Of a stretch of 64,000 bases of DNA, positions 49,466 through 60,299 are shown piece by piece. Position 1 is the stretch's first letter; each line of letters begins with the position of its first letter. The notes under the pieces are model-generated. The model made no database searches. It was not told the origin of the DNA and saw only the letters and a program-made list of their open reading frames with translations. Origin of the DNA: Pholis gunnellus. Taxonomy: Eukaryota; Chordata; Actinopteri; Perciformes; Pholidae. The stretch is from positions 21,156,854 through 21,220,853 of the forward strand of contig OU342821.1 in assembly GCA_910591455.2 (NCBI GenBank), given 5' to 3'. Both the position numbers and the translations under genes were made by a program.

Positions 49466-49761
49466 ATATAGTATACACACACACACACACATCTATGTAT
49501 ATACACATATACATATATATCTATATATATATAGATATGTGTGTGTATATAGTATACACACACACACACACATCTATGTATATACACATATACATATCTA
49601 TATATATAGATATGTGTAGTAACACAAACATAAACTGACTTCAGTGTCTGTAGTAAACTAGTTTAGCAGGTTAGCACAGATCAACTGAAGAAGGCCAACA
49701 CAGGCTAAGGCTAAACCAGGCTAAGGCTGAAATAGATGACCTGCTAAACTACCCCCCCCCC

Positions 49762-49801
<40 letters not shown>

Positions 49802-50746
49802 TCCTTAACCTGTAAACCCTCACATGTCTGTCTCTCGTCTGTCTGTCTCTCTAACTCTACATTCTCTCTTCTTCTTCCTCCTCTCCCACCTGAATCTCGC
49901 TGTGGTTCTCGTCCTCACTCCTCTTCCTCCTCCTCCTCCTCCTCCTCCTCCCTCCTCTTCCTCCTTCTCTCCATCGGTCGCGTGCCGCCGCCGCCTCCGC
50001 CGCCGCTTCACCTGCCGCAGCAGATCGCGCTGCTGCCGCGCGCGTCCGCCGCGGCACCGAGGAAAGAACTTTACCATGAACGGGTCGCTGATGACGCAGG
50101 GAGAGACGGCCGGTGACACATGATGACGTTTAATACCAAGAGAAGAAGAAGAAGAAAGTGTGTGGAGACAGTCCCGTTCTCTGGGAGCAGAGAAGAAGAA
50201 GTGACGCAGAGCGCGAGGGAGCGATGTGTTTATACTGGAGAGCCCCGCCCCCTCACCCCTCCCCCTCCCGGTGTAATAGAAAGTGCGTAGAGTGCTAAAA
50301 TACACAGAAATCACATAGAAGTAAAAACACAGATTATTAATAGACAATTCATATTGGATGTATTAATAGGTATTACAAAATAACGTATTTAATTTTTTAT
50401 GTATTTTTAATTTTGTTATTTAATGTTTATTATTACTATGAAGCAAATAAGAAATGAGTTTATTATATAATATAAATGCTTGAATGACAGTAATTTGTAT
50501 TTTATCATTGTGCTTTTAAATATATATTATTATTGTTTGTTATTAAATTCATTATTAAATGTAGAACATGACATTTATAATAAGTACATTAAAATGTATT
50601 AAAAAGTATAGCTTTACAATCATTTTAACCCATTTATTTTAAAGTTGTAGGATAAAAAAGTATAAGAATAAATTACTTAAAATTATAATTAATAATATAA
50701 TTCTGTAAATTAAATGTAAAAAATTATAACTGAAGCTTAAAAATGC

Positions 50747-50814
<68 letters not shown>

Positions 50815-53070
50815 CCAGGCTACAACTCCACGGGTTAAATGAAGAATTAAATTAGTTTTTTTTGTTTTTTTTAATAAATATATATATATTTTAGTGTCTT
50901 CATCGTCACTTTAAATGAATTTTCTAAATGTGTCTTCATCTCCCCCCATCGTCGTGGTAATGTAACGATGTTATTCGGTTGTTTTATATTTTCTGTTTAC
51001 TTTGAGTTTAAGAGATAAAACATTCTGTAAATCATTTATAATATTTCATCACACTGATGCAGAAATACATTTCATTATCTCCACCTTTACCCCGGTGAAG
51101 TTTTAAGTCAAATACTTCAGTCAAATATGATTAAATTCATCTGTGTCACGGAAATACTTTATTATTTGAGGTCCAGTATTTTTCTCATCATTATTGTTAT
51201 TATTTGCTAAAAAATACAAAATACAGTCTATTATTTTGCTACATTTGTTTTTGTTTAAGAGAAAATGATTGAATAACATATCTAAATATGAACTACACAG
51301 GTTCTTGATATTTATTTGTGGTAAAATAATTGTTATATTAGTCAGGAATAAAAAGAATTATCTTGAGAATAATGAATAACAAACAAACCAAAACAAATAG
51401 TGCAGAGTGACATCACCTTTCACCCAGTGAACCAATCAGAGTCTGTTCTCAGGTCAGTCAATGATCCACGCTCACTAACACGTTGCATCACTTCCTGTAA
51501 CTTCACAATAAAAGCATCCCGCCGGCTCGTCAGCTGTTATTGTGAAGCAGCAGCAGCAGAAACTTCACACAGCTGTGATTCACTGATGGGATTAATAACC
51601 AGAGAAGAAGAAACAAACTAAATACTGAACGAGCGGAACATCCCGATCAGTCACGTGATCCACGAGACCACAGAAGAAGAAGAGGACGTAGTCATCGCGA
51701 TGTCAATCGTCGGTTTGTGGACGAGACAATGAAGAACAAGGAGAAGAAGAAGAGGAGAAGGAAGGAGAAGAAGAAGAAGAAGAAGAAGAAGAAGAAGAAG
51801 AAGAAGAAGAGGAGGAGGAGGAGGAGGAAGGAGGAGAAGAAGGAGAAGAAGAAGAGGAAGAAGAGGAGAAGGAAGGAGTAGAAGAAGGAGAAGAAGAGGA
51901 AGGAGGAGAAGAAGGAGAAGAAGAAGAAGAGGAAGGAGGAGAAGGAGGAGAAGAAGAAGAGGAAGGAGAAGAAGGAGAAGAAGAAGAAGAAGAAGAAGAA
52001 GAAGGAGGAGGAGAAAAAGCAGGTGTGTCCTCTCCTACCTGTGTGGGCGTGGCTAAAACGGGCGCGGCTCCATCCTGCCCTTGGTCCCTCCATTTGTATT
52101 TCTGGTAACCAAGGTAACCGCCACCTGACACCAACAGGAGGGGGAGGGGCCAGCGGCTGGGCAGGAAGGTACGACCTGAAGAGAGATCTGATTGGTCAAT
52201 GACAGCACTACATTTTACAGATTACATGTGAACACATCATGAATCTCATTAGTATATAACTGTGTTTATCATGAAATATATACAAGATGGACATATTGTT
52301 TTGTTTTTTATGAATGCTGCATCGCTCTAAATGTTGCTGATGATGCAAGGAATTGTGGGACATTTTGGTAAAGGATGCTCCAATGTATCCTTTGCTAAAG
52401 GAGATATTAAAAAAGGAAGCATTGAAGCACCTTTCCTCAGCATTTTGAGGATTCATCCAGCTCTCCTCGAGGCTGGCACTTAGATACTTCCGGGTCATTT
52501 CACTCGGTGAGGAGGGAAGCAAACAGGAAGTGAACAGGAAGTGAGGAGGTGCAGACAGACTCACCTGTGCTCACTGCTCTCTGCTGGCTGCAGCTCCGAG
52601 GAGACACTCTATAAATAAACAACATAAAGCTTCACAGTTAAAATAACGTTTAATCATTTGAAATAATCTTGCTAATCTCTGTCGTCACACGTTTAGGTAA
52701 ATTCACCTGTTCACACGATGTAAACAAGGTAAATGAGACACATCCGGTTAATGTTACCTGAGCCAAAACCTTCATCACTCCGGTTCACACACCTGTCACC
52801 TGTCTGACGTCACCTTTAACTCACTGTTTGAGCTTTTAGACTCGATCAAACGTTAATTTACTGTAAACTGTGAACAGTCTGGTGGAGCCACAGACAGGTC
52901 ACCGTTTAATACGTCACACTACGTCATTACGTTTGATGCACGCGGCCCTAAAAGTGACCGCCTCACTGTCTGACGTCAGGCTGTTAGTTTTAATAGGAAC
53001 ATAAATAAAGTTAATATTATTAATACCTCCCAGTCAGTCCGCTGCACACCCTCCGCAAGGCCGCCGCCAT
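43648..53070 (-). CDS. pisd: Phosphatidylserine decarboxylase, mitochondrial isoform
   Basis: Exons: 53027-53070, 52565-52608, 52039-52175, 45480-45614, 45221-45322, 44848-44971, 44492-44635, 44193-44353, 43648-43917. Phases agree; 386 aa. PISD makes phosphatidylethanolamine from phosphatidylserine at the mitochondrial inner membrane. The N-terminus MAAALRRVCSGLTGR is Arg-rich and targeting-like. WPLPLLLVSGGGYLGYQKY is the membrane segment. YLAPGDYHCFHSPTDW and the FNLGSTIV self-cleavage site are intact; the Ser of LGST becomes the pyruvoyl group. The end is GEGLGSL. The long intron 45615-52038 holds the alternative first exons and a 1.9-kb minisatellite. prr14l lies upstream, as in human 22q12. 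Confidence 0.95.
44357..44471. repeat. (GA)n and (GACA)n microsatellites in a pisd intron
   Basis: About 13 GA pairs then about 18 GACA/CAGA units, filling the 138-bp intron between exons 44193-44353 and 44492-44635. Confidence 0.95.
45160..45213 (+). repeat. (GGA)n microsatellite beside a pisd donor
   Basis: About 17 GGA triplets ending 7 bp from the donor of the exon at 45221. Confidence 0.95.
45783..47646 (+). repeat. 24-bp minisatellite, array 2 (pisd intron)
   Basis: About 77 units of the same 24-bp motif as 32672-33290, same orientation, with core TACCTGAACAGGTA and the A/T variable base. Extra short joints such as GAGTACCAGAGTACC break the register at about 45888, 46660, 46756, 46840, 46907, 46988 and 47333. 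A 626-codon frame on the minus strand across it is an artefact of the period. Confidence 0.95.
47660..48180. other. pisd intron, no feature seen
   Basis: AT-rich, with no exon or repeat that I can define. Confidence 0.4.
48185..50077 (-). CDS. pisd: Alternative N-terminal exons of pisd
   Basis: Exon 50012-50077 (MVKFFPRCRGGRARQQRD..., donor CAG/GTGAAG) and exon 48185-48322 (PRLSLRRRLSVLSGG then RPIAFLCYALSVSALRPLAKR) join in phase 0. They then reach VALYRSFPTR at 45614, also phase 0. They correspond to the longer-known human PISD N-terminus with LRRRLGQL and ALRPLSR. Two promoters are therefore likely, one near 50.1-50.25 kb and one near 53.1 kb. The 48322 acceptor could instead be 4 nt upstream, but then the frame closes, so CTCCAG/GTGCC is preferred. 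Confidence 0.7.
48508..48848 (+). repeat. Compound (TG)n/TGCATGTATGAG array
   Basis: Alternating TGTGTG and GTGCATGTATGAGTGTG units, about 340 bp. Open frames on both strands are artefacts. Confidence 0.9.
49365..49620. repeat. (TA)n/(ACAC)n array with an internal duplication
   Basis: (TATC)n and (TA)n at 49366-49456 are followed by two near-identical copies of a GTGTGTATATAGTATACACAC palindrome segment (about 49457 and 49540). Confidence 0.85.
49753..49798 (+). repeat. C-run and (CA)n microsatellite
   Basis: C12 followed by about 17 CA pairs. Confidence 0.95.
50078..50260 (-). promoter_or_regulatory. pisd: Candidate alternative promoter of pisd
   Basis: The sequence upstream of the ATG at 50077 is GC-rich with GTGACGCAG and GGGCGGGGC-type words, flanked by AT-rich DNA. 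The exon itself carries dense CGCCGC text. Confidence 0.45.
50752..50813. repeat. (AT)n microsatellite
   Basis: About 30 AT pairs. The surroundings (50300-51380) are AT-rich with no exon. Confidence 0.95.
51745..52016 (+). repeat. Purine (GAA/GGA)n array, in a pisd intron
   Basis: About 270 bp of AGAAGAAG, GGAGGA and AAGGAGAAG units. It ends about 20 bp from the pisd exon at 52039 and yields long false Ser/Phe frames on the minus strand. Confidence 0.9.
52207..52247 (-). repeat. Dispersed repeat family B, fragment
   Basis: TTTTACAGATTACATGTGAA and CACATCATGA match the inverse of the family. Confidence 0.5.
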
Positions 53071-53200
53071 GTTGTTTGCGTAAGTGACGTACTGACGTCG
53101 TGCGTTACGGTAGACTTTGTATAGGTATTATTACCCCGAGTATAGTCTGCCAGGTGAACCCTGCTTCACTGTGAACGGACACTTTAGAAGTTTTCCCTCA
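53071..53200 (-). promoter_or_regulatory. pisd: Promoter region of pisd mitochondrial isoform
   Basis: CpG-bearing sequence (TGACGTACTGACGTCGTGCG) directly upstream of the ATG context AACATGG. No TATA box is evident. Between here and 53985 I see no gene. Confidence 0.45.
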
Positions 53201-53984
53201 ATGCGTTCTGCCCAAAATCTCTTTAGCTTCAGGCAACAAGGACCACATCAGATTTGGGTTAAAATGAACTCTTTCTAGCGGGAAACACTGAAGGAAAACG
53301 TCTCCCACGTGACGTGAACCGTCATCTGAGGCAGCTGCTGCCTGCGAGGTGAGACTGAGGGTAACAAATTAAATGAAATAATTAAATAGTTAAAAGAAAC
53401 AATTAAATGAGATATAAATGTTCATAAACAAAGTAACTATAGATTTTTCATCTAGTGAGTCATCTTCTATAGAAAGCCCATAATACTCCAACTGAAACAC
53501 TGAGTGTTTTTATATTTACACAAAGTGTTAATACTTAAAAATGTTCCTCGTGTTATTTGTAGCCAACAAGTATCGCTTTATAACATATTATGGGATGCCT
53601 GCAGCCTGGAATCAACACCAGACAGACAGGATGTGAGAACATTTAAAAGGTTTTGGCTTCAAAATAGAAAATAAAATATTTATTTATTTTATCATTTTGG
53701 ACCATTTTCTTTACGAAAGCGTTCATAAGCTTAAAGACAAAACTTGCTGTATTTTATTATATATATTATATATTATAATATTCTGTAAAGCAAAAATGTA
53801 CATTCAGATAACTTTTAAATAAATTAATTCATTATATTTGTTGACAAATAAAAACATTTCGAGGAACAGTTTATTCTTTCACTAGTAATCAATAATAATC
53901 AATAATAATCACTAATAATAATTAATAATCAATAATAATCAATGACTCTGATCACTAATAAACTGATAAACTTCAGTGAGCAGA

Positions 53985-54428
53985 AACAAACTTTATTTGT
54001 TCCAAAAATAGACACGTTTTCAGCAGAAATATATATATTACACTTTAAAAACTCCAAATACTTCACCAGCAGTAGTACAGAGTACTCAGACAGTATTTCA
54101 GAGTACTACAGAGAACAGTAGTCGAGTCTGTTTATATTTTAAGAAAAACACAAAAAAATGTAAATTCACAATAAAGCCAGCTGTGCCCATATGTGGGCGT
54201 GGCCTCATGTGGGCGTGGTCTCCTGACAGGTCATCGTTTAAAAAACTAGTAAAAATATTAAATAGTTCAGAAAATTCACATTTAAACAGTCTACACTGTA
54301 AAGTCAAATAAAAACAAAATAAATCAAGTACACTGCAAAAAAATCAAAGTAAAAACCCGCTACACCGGTCCGCTAGCAGCTCTGTTTATTTGGCCTTTTG
54401 GTCAGCTGACAGGAAGTGATGTCACAGC
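53985..54428 (-). other. prr14l: Likely 3' UTR of prr14l
   Basis: Follows the stop at 54429. A reverse-strand AATAAA lies near 53992. Confidence 0.5.
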
Positions 54429-57400
54429 TCACACGTCCAGGCCCTGACGGGACAGGAAGTCTTCCAGTGCGCTGAGTCGCTCCACCAGCATCACGTCCAG
54501 GTCCAAGTCGTCGTCATCGGGGCCGTTGCCGTGGCAATGTCGCCGTGCCGCCGCCCGTTTCCTGGGCACCATAGCAACAGGAAGTCCCGCCCCTAAAACA
54601 GACAGATAAAATATCTCTGATCTTTCATCATGTTCCATTGTAAACAACCAATCAGAGGAGAGCTAGTAACGTTAGCAACACCGCTAACGGCTAACCAACG
54701 GAGGTTCACTTCAGTGACATCATGATGCCTTCAGGCTCTGCTCAGTGAACATGAGTACTGGCTGAAGGTACATTACAACGTCATCATGATGTGTTCAAGG
54801 AGTGGCTCCGGGTTTTTTTTTCCCAGCATACCTTGCGGCCTCTTCCTCTTCCTGGGTTGCGTGAAGTCAGGGAAGAGGAGGAGCCTGCGCCTCCTCTGCT
54901 GGCCAATCAGGAGCAGTGCACCGTTTTTTTCCCGCGGCTCCTCGAAGATCGTCTCCAGACTCCTGTAAGTGTGACAGAAAAGCATGTTGGGAGATGTAGT
55001 TTGTACAGCAGTTCGACATCATTCGGTCTGTGTTCTTGATGTGTGTTTACTGTGTTTTGTCAACTTTCACACTGGAATTAAAAGTCTTTATAAAATGTGG
55101 GATTTGTAGTTTTTACCTGTTTGTGGTGGGGGATTTGTAGTTTTTGTTCGTGTAAATCTCCTCCAGGCTGAACTCTTTCTTCTTTGACCTAAAAAAAAAT
55201 CTAGTTTAATATTTTGATCTTTTCCTCAGATCAAAATATTGATCCCCCCCCACCACCTGACCTTTTGACCTTTGGTAGTCCCATCGGAGTGAGCAGCGTT
55301 TCCCGCGGTGACGCCCGGCGGATTCGTATTTGTGAGACTCGTTTACAACGCTGAGAAGACAAAAACACAGAAATCTAGTTCAGGACTTGAGCTTAGAAAA
55401 AAAGAGGAAGACCATAGAAATAAAATAGAACATTCAAAACAACGTAGCAGGATGGTCAGAGCCCCGGATATCTTTTGAAACAGACTTAAGCTAGTTAGCT
55501 GACTCGTTAGCCAGCTTGCTAATTCCACCATGCTTTAATGCTACACTGGTTACAGAAATTAAGCCTCACAGTTGGTGGGACCAACGTTCCCTCTACCTAA
55601 ACTCTCTGTCACTTAGAAGGTCAAGCTACCTAGCTACCTAGCTACATAACTAACTAGCCAGAGTTGCATCCGATCTTAGACTGTATATAAGAAGTGGACG
55701 TAGTCATAGTGATGTGTCTCATTGTTTTTAAGCCTTGAGTTCTGCGATTTCACTGTCGCCATCTTGTTTCTTTCTAAACCTGTGAACAGGAAGTGACCAT
55801 ATCTGGACTGAGGAGACGTAGAGACGCCGTATACGTCTCTGGTGTCGACCTGTCAATCACTGTGTAGCCCCGCCCCTAAAGCATCCCCTGCTTTATGGTC
55901 TGTGTGACTCTAAATGGACCATCATTTACTAAATGAACATCATGCTGTATTGAAGAAGACTTGAAACTAGAGATTGAGACCATAAACTCATGTTTACAAT
56001 GTTTACTGAGGTAATAAATCAAGAGAGAAGTAGAGTCATTTTCTCATAGACTTCTATACAACCAGAGGAGTCGCCCCCTGGTGGACACTAGAGAGAATGC
56101 AGCTTTAACACATGAAGCTTTGACTTCACTTTAAAGAACCAGAGGGTGTCACCTGATCTATTTCTTTGGGGAAAACTTTGACATTCAACAGGAAGAGAAA
56201 AAAACCTCCACCTCTCCATTTGTGCTGAGAAACTCAGAGCCCGCTTCTGATTGGCCAACGGCAAGCGGAGCAGCAGACAGCCCATTGGCTGAACACAGGG
56301 GGAGGGGCAGTGGGCGTCGCCGGGGGAGGTGGAGGCTGCGGGAGCTGTGATTGGCTCGCTGCTTCTGCTGTCGCCGGGCTGAAAAAGTTGGGCTGCAACA
56401 GACACACAGACACACAGACACACAGACAAGATTTTTATTGATTTTTACGTCCTCTTCAAAACACAAAAACACAAAAACACACTCATAAAAACAAATGTAA
56501 CAATTACAATTTTTTTTTCTTTTTTATAATTTATCTTTAAAGTCAAGTGTTTATTTATTAAAATTACCTTGGTGTAGGCGTTCGCACGTAACTGCAAAGA
56601 CAAAACCAAATGTAAACAGGGTCAATAACTATAAAGCTGACACTAAATCTACTATTAAAGAAATTACACGATAGAGATTAACAATTTATATAAATATTTA
56701 TATAGAGTTAAAATAATTACTCGAAATTATTAAGTATTTCACTAATTAATATTCAACAAACGTTAAAATGTCCTCGTGAATATTAACAACTATATTAATC
56801 ATATATGAATATTAATGAGGGGTGATTTAAATGTATGAGTCAACCAACCAGTGGTCGCTGCTCAGACTGGACAGGACCGTGAAGTCCTTCAGGCTCCGCA
56901 GAGGACTCCTAATAGCTCCGCCCCTCACTGAGTCTGACATCGTCTCCACGGCAACCGCTGACAGCCGCAGCATGGGGGCGGAGTTAAAGAAGGAGGAGGA
57001 GGAGGAGGAGGAGGAGGAGGAGGAGGAGGAGGAGGAGGAGGAGGAGGAGGAGGAGGAGGAGGAGGAGGAGGAGCATAGGTGCCATATGTGGAAAGCACCG
57101 TGATTGGAGAAGAGGGAGAGAGGAGAGATGAAGTCGGAGAAACGCCATTGGCCTGAAGAGACGTTGAGTGCTTCTGATTGGCCGCAGGTCTGATAACTCC
57201 GGGCTGACTGCAGGAGGTGCAATGCATGATGGGAAGAGGGGCTAAGGAGAAAAGGAGGAGTAATTTATACATTTTATTAATATTAAAATTTTTAATTGAT
57301 ATAAATACACTTTTATTCCATGTAATTTTTAAAGAAATGAAATGTGTAATATAAGTAAATGAAATGAACCTGAGTAGTGGCGCTCTGTATCCATTCTGCC

Positions 57401-59218
57401 TGACGACACTGACGGCTTTCTCTGATTGGCCGGCTCCTCCCGCTTCTCTTCTTCTATGCTTCCTGTGGTTGAACCTGTGCAGAGTGAGCGGCGCCTCCTC
57501 CTCTGCTCCTTTCCTGAAGGAGACCGCCATCCGGCCCACAAACCTCCCGACATCTTCCTCTTCCTCTTCATCTTTTTCTCTGTTTTCTGGAAAAATACTA
57601 ACATCTCTTCCTCTGTGGTTCTTCCTCCTTTTCCTTAACCTCCCCTCCTCTTCCTCCTCCTCTCTGCTCCTCCTCCTCTGTGCTGACTGGCTCAAACCAA
57701 AGGAGAGAGGAGGAGGTGTGGGTGAGTCCTCGCCGTCTGATGAAGATGATGATGAAGGGGAGGCGGTAACAGGTGGGCGGTGGGCGGGGCTACACGAGGA
57801 AGCTCCCAAACCTAAAGAAGAAAAGAGAAAAAGACGAGTTTAGTTGTGAAATTGGTTAAATTTATTATGATTTTTGTGATTAATATTTGGATCAATTTGT
57901 AGAAATCTACATCTTATGGGTCAAAAGTGTAAAAATGTATTATTATCATTGTGATTTATTGATAAACATCCTGGTAGATCGTCTCTTTGTTGATGCTCCT
58001 CTGTGGATCACAATCATCCTCAGACCGTCCTGGAAGAGGAGGAGGAGGAGATAAAGGAGAAAACAGACACAACTCACCAGGAGAACAGGTGGCTCCTCCC
58101 CCTTCTCCTCTCCGCCTGCTCCTCTTCTTCCTCTTCTTCGTCCTGCTGCTCCTCTCCAGAGAGTCCAGGCGACGACCGAGGGAGGACAGAGCTCCTCGCA
58201 GGAGGCGCCGCACCTCCCACCGGTGAGCTGAGAGGAGGCGAGGCAGGAGGGAGGAGCAAGGGCAGCAGGGAGGAGGAGCTACAGGAGGAGGAAGAGATGG
58301 AGCTACAGCAGGAGGAGGAAGAGAAGAAACTTGAGGAGAAGGAGGAGGAAGAAGAGATTTAGCTTTGTGAAGAGGAACAGAAGAACAAGGAGGAGAACGA
58401 TGGGGACAAGAAGGAGGTGAAGGAGAAGAAGAGACAGAAGCTGGTGGGGTACGGACAACATGAGGAGACATCACAGAAGGAGGTGAAGGATGGAGGAAAG
58501 AAGGAAAAGAAGACAAAAGGGAGGAAGGAGGAGGAGAAACAGAAGGAGGAGCAGGAGGAGTAGATGAGGATGAAGAACGAAAACTAGAAAGATGAAAAGT
58601 AAAAGGAGACACAGAAGGAGGAGGTGAAATAAAGGGAGTAGACGAGACAGAAAGAGGAGCAGGACGCAAGGGTAGGAGGGAAGGAAAGGAAGGAGGAGGA
58701 GGGCGAGTGCAGGGAGCAGAGAAAAGAAGAGAAGGAGACACAGAAGATGGAGGAGGAGCGGAAGAAGTTGTAGATGAGAAAGAAGGAAGAGGAGTGAAAG
58801 ATGAAGGAGAGGAGAGGAAGGAGGGAGGAGTTAGAGAAGGAGTAGAGCAGGAAGAGAGGGCACAGATAGGAGGAGGAGAGGAAGGTGAGGAGGAAGAGGA
58901 GGAAGAGGAGCTCCATGGAGGAGAGAAAACTTCTGGAGGAGGAGAAACAGCAGTCAGTACTTAATGTCGATTGCCCAAAACTTTTAATTTATTCAATAAA
59001 ATAATAATAAATACATTACAAAAATAAAATATTGATATCATAAATAAATAATGAAAGGAATACAATAAATAATAAATAAATAAAATAATAAATCAACCCC
59101 CACCTGTTTGTGTGTCTTCGTCATCATCAACCAATGGGAGAACAGAAGGCGTGGTCAGGGCTGCTAGGCCACGCCCCCTGTCGTCGCTCTCGTTCAGTGT
59201 CAGCGGGCGAGTGAGCAT
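54429..59218 (-). CDS. prr14l: PRR14-like protein, Tantalus-like domain (10 coding exons)
   Basis: Exons 59104-59218, 58078-58932, 57370-57811, 56849-57241, 56568-56591, 56212-56392, 55262-55350, 55117-55188, 54832-54962 and 54429-54592 keep one frame, 821 aa. The C-terminal Tantalus-like block is clear: RVSQIRIRRASP, LLTPMGLPKVKR, KKKEFSLEEIYTNKNYKSP, SLETIFEEPREKNGALLL, LFPDFTQPRKRKR. Exon 2 is Pro/Ser-rich with a helical RLLSAHRWEVRRLLRGALSS. Position next to pisd fits human PISD-PRR14L. PRR14 family proteins tether heterochromatin at the nuclear lamina; the PRR14L role is less clear. The joins of the middle exons (56849, 56568-56591, 56212) are my least certain. A second donor at 56845 would shift them to another Pro-rich frame. 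The tail ends LSALEDFLSRQGLDV. Confidence 0.88.
54655..54800 (+). repeat. Dispersed repeat family B, copy 3
   Basis: Direct copy of 5450-5570, sharing TTCACTTCAGTGACATCATG and GAACATGAGTACTGG. In a prr14l intron. Confidence 0.7.
55676..56140 (+). repeat. Dispersed repeat family A, copy 2 (near full length)
   Basis: Matches 25637-25973 and the inverse of 35345-35770. It begins GACTGTATATAAGAAGTGG and ends near CACTTTAAAGAACCAGAGG. In a prr14l intron. Confidence 0.8.
56994..57072 (+). repeat. prr14l: (GGA)n repeat inside a prr14l coding exon
   Basis: About 26 GGA triplets. On the minus strand in the prr14l frame they read TCC, so they encode a run of about 25 serines. Confidence 0.85.
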
Positions 59219-59423
59219 GACTGGGAAACACGTGACAAAAAATTAAGAAAAGAAAAGAAACTCATGAAAACAGTAAATACAAATGAATTAATTCACATTT
59301 GATGTATTCACAATACAAATTGTATACAATTACATTTTAATATTACAAAGTGAATATCAAGGACACAATTATAATTTAAGCTTCTTCTTGCTTTATTATT
59401 TAATGTTCTTATTTTAACATCAC

Positions 59424-59620
59424 AGGAAAAGGAGAGCAGGGCCGTCCTTCAATCAGAGGGTCAGCGTTTCGATCCCCGGCTCCGGCTCTGCTAGTCGTAT
59501 TTCGATGAGTCCTTGAGCAAGACGCTTAACCCCAAAGAAATGCTCCCTACGGTGTGTTAGAATATTGTAAGTCGCTTTGAATAAAAGCGTCTGCTAAATG
59601 ACTGTAATGTAATGTAAACA
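59424..59620 (+). mobile_element. tRNA-derived SINE-like element
   Basis: The 5' part has a B-box-like GTTTCGATCCCCGG. The body has CCTTGAGCAAGACGCTTAAC and the 3' end AAGTCGCTTTGAATAAAAGC ... AATGTAATGTAAA, a design common to teleost tRNA SINEs. A fragment with the same end lies at 37305-37392. Confidence 0.65.
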
Positions 59621-59879
59621 TTGTAAGATATGCTTTAGGGAAAAAATAACTATCTTTTAAACGTGTTGCTGCTGCGCGATGAAGCCAAAATCTATCACAA
59701 TATAGTATGTCTTCAGACAAGTCAATTAATAAATATATACATATATATATATATACATATAGATGACGCAAAGCTACTCTCGCGAGATTTCACCTATTTT
59801 GTTGACAAAAAATCCCAGAAATCTTCCTGTAAATCTGTATGTTTTCACTGTTTTCAGCTGATTAACGGGTGATTTTCAC

Positions 59880-60290
59880 GGTTTAATTTCGTCATCGCGG
59901 AACTGTGTGTGACGTAACACGAAGGGAGGGTTAGAGGAAGTGGGGGTGTTGCGGGTGGAAGTGAGAAGTGAGGGTAAAACGGGGTTTGGGGGCAAATAAA
60001 AAGGAAACTGTTGTCGAGCTAGCAGCGGCTAGCTGTCGTTAGCAGGCTTTAGCCGTTAACCGGGACATTTGAACGGTTCATTTTACCTTTTTCACGCCCC
60101 GTGGGTCCGTTAGTCTCCGTTAAATCCTATTATGACTCATTATAGGCGGTTTACCGGCTGGAAAATGCCAAATCTGGCCGGTATTTCCAGAGGAATCGGT
60201 GCCTCTCTTATCACCCGAGACCGGCGTCAAGTTAACGGAACCCACATCTATGGAACTTCCGGGGGATGTCAAAATAAACGACCATGGACG
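59880..60290. promoter_or_regulatory. prr14l: GC-rich promoter region upstream of prr14l
   Basis: TGTGTGACGTAACACG, GGCTAGCTGTCGTTAGC and several CpGs occur in an otherwise AT-rich area upstream of the prr14l start. The non-coding first exon and start site are not resolved. A 62-codon plus-strand frame here is not convincing. Confidence 0.4.
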
Positions 60291-60299
60291 AGCAGAGAG

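Noticed and set aside
51692..52134. 133-143 codon Ser/Phe-rich minus-strand frames
   Set aside because: Mostly the (GAA)n array; only 52039-52175 is real (pisd exon).
58003..58964. Glu-rich plus-strand frames
   Set aside because: Antisense shadows of the Pro/Ser-rich prr14l exon 2.
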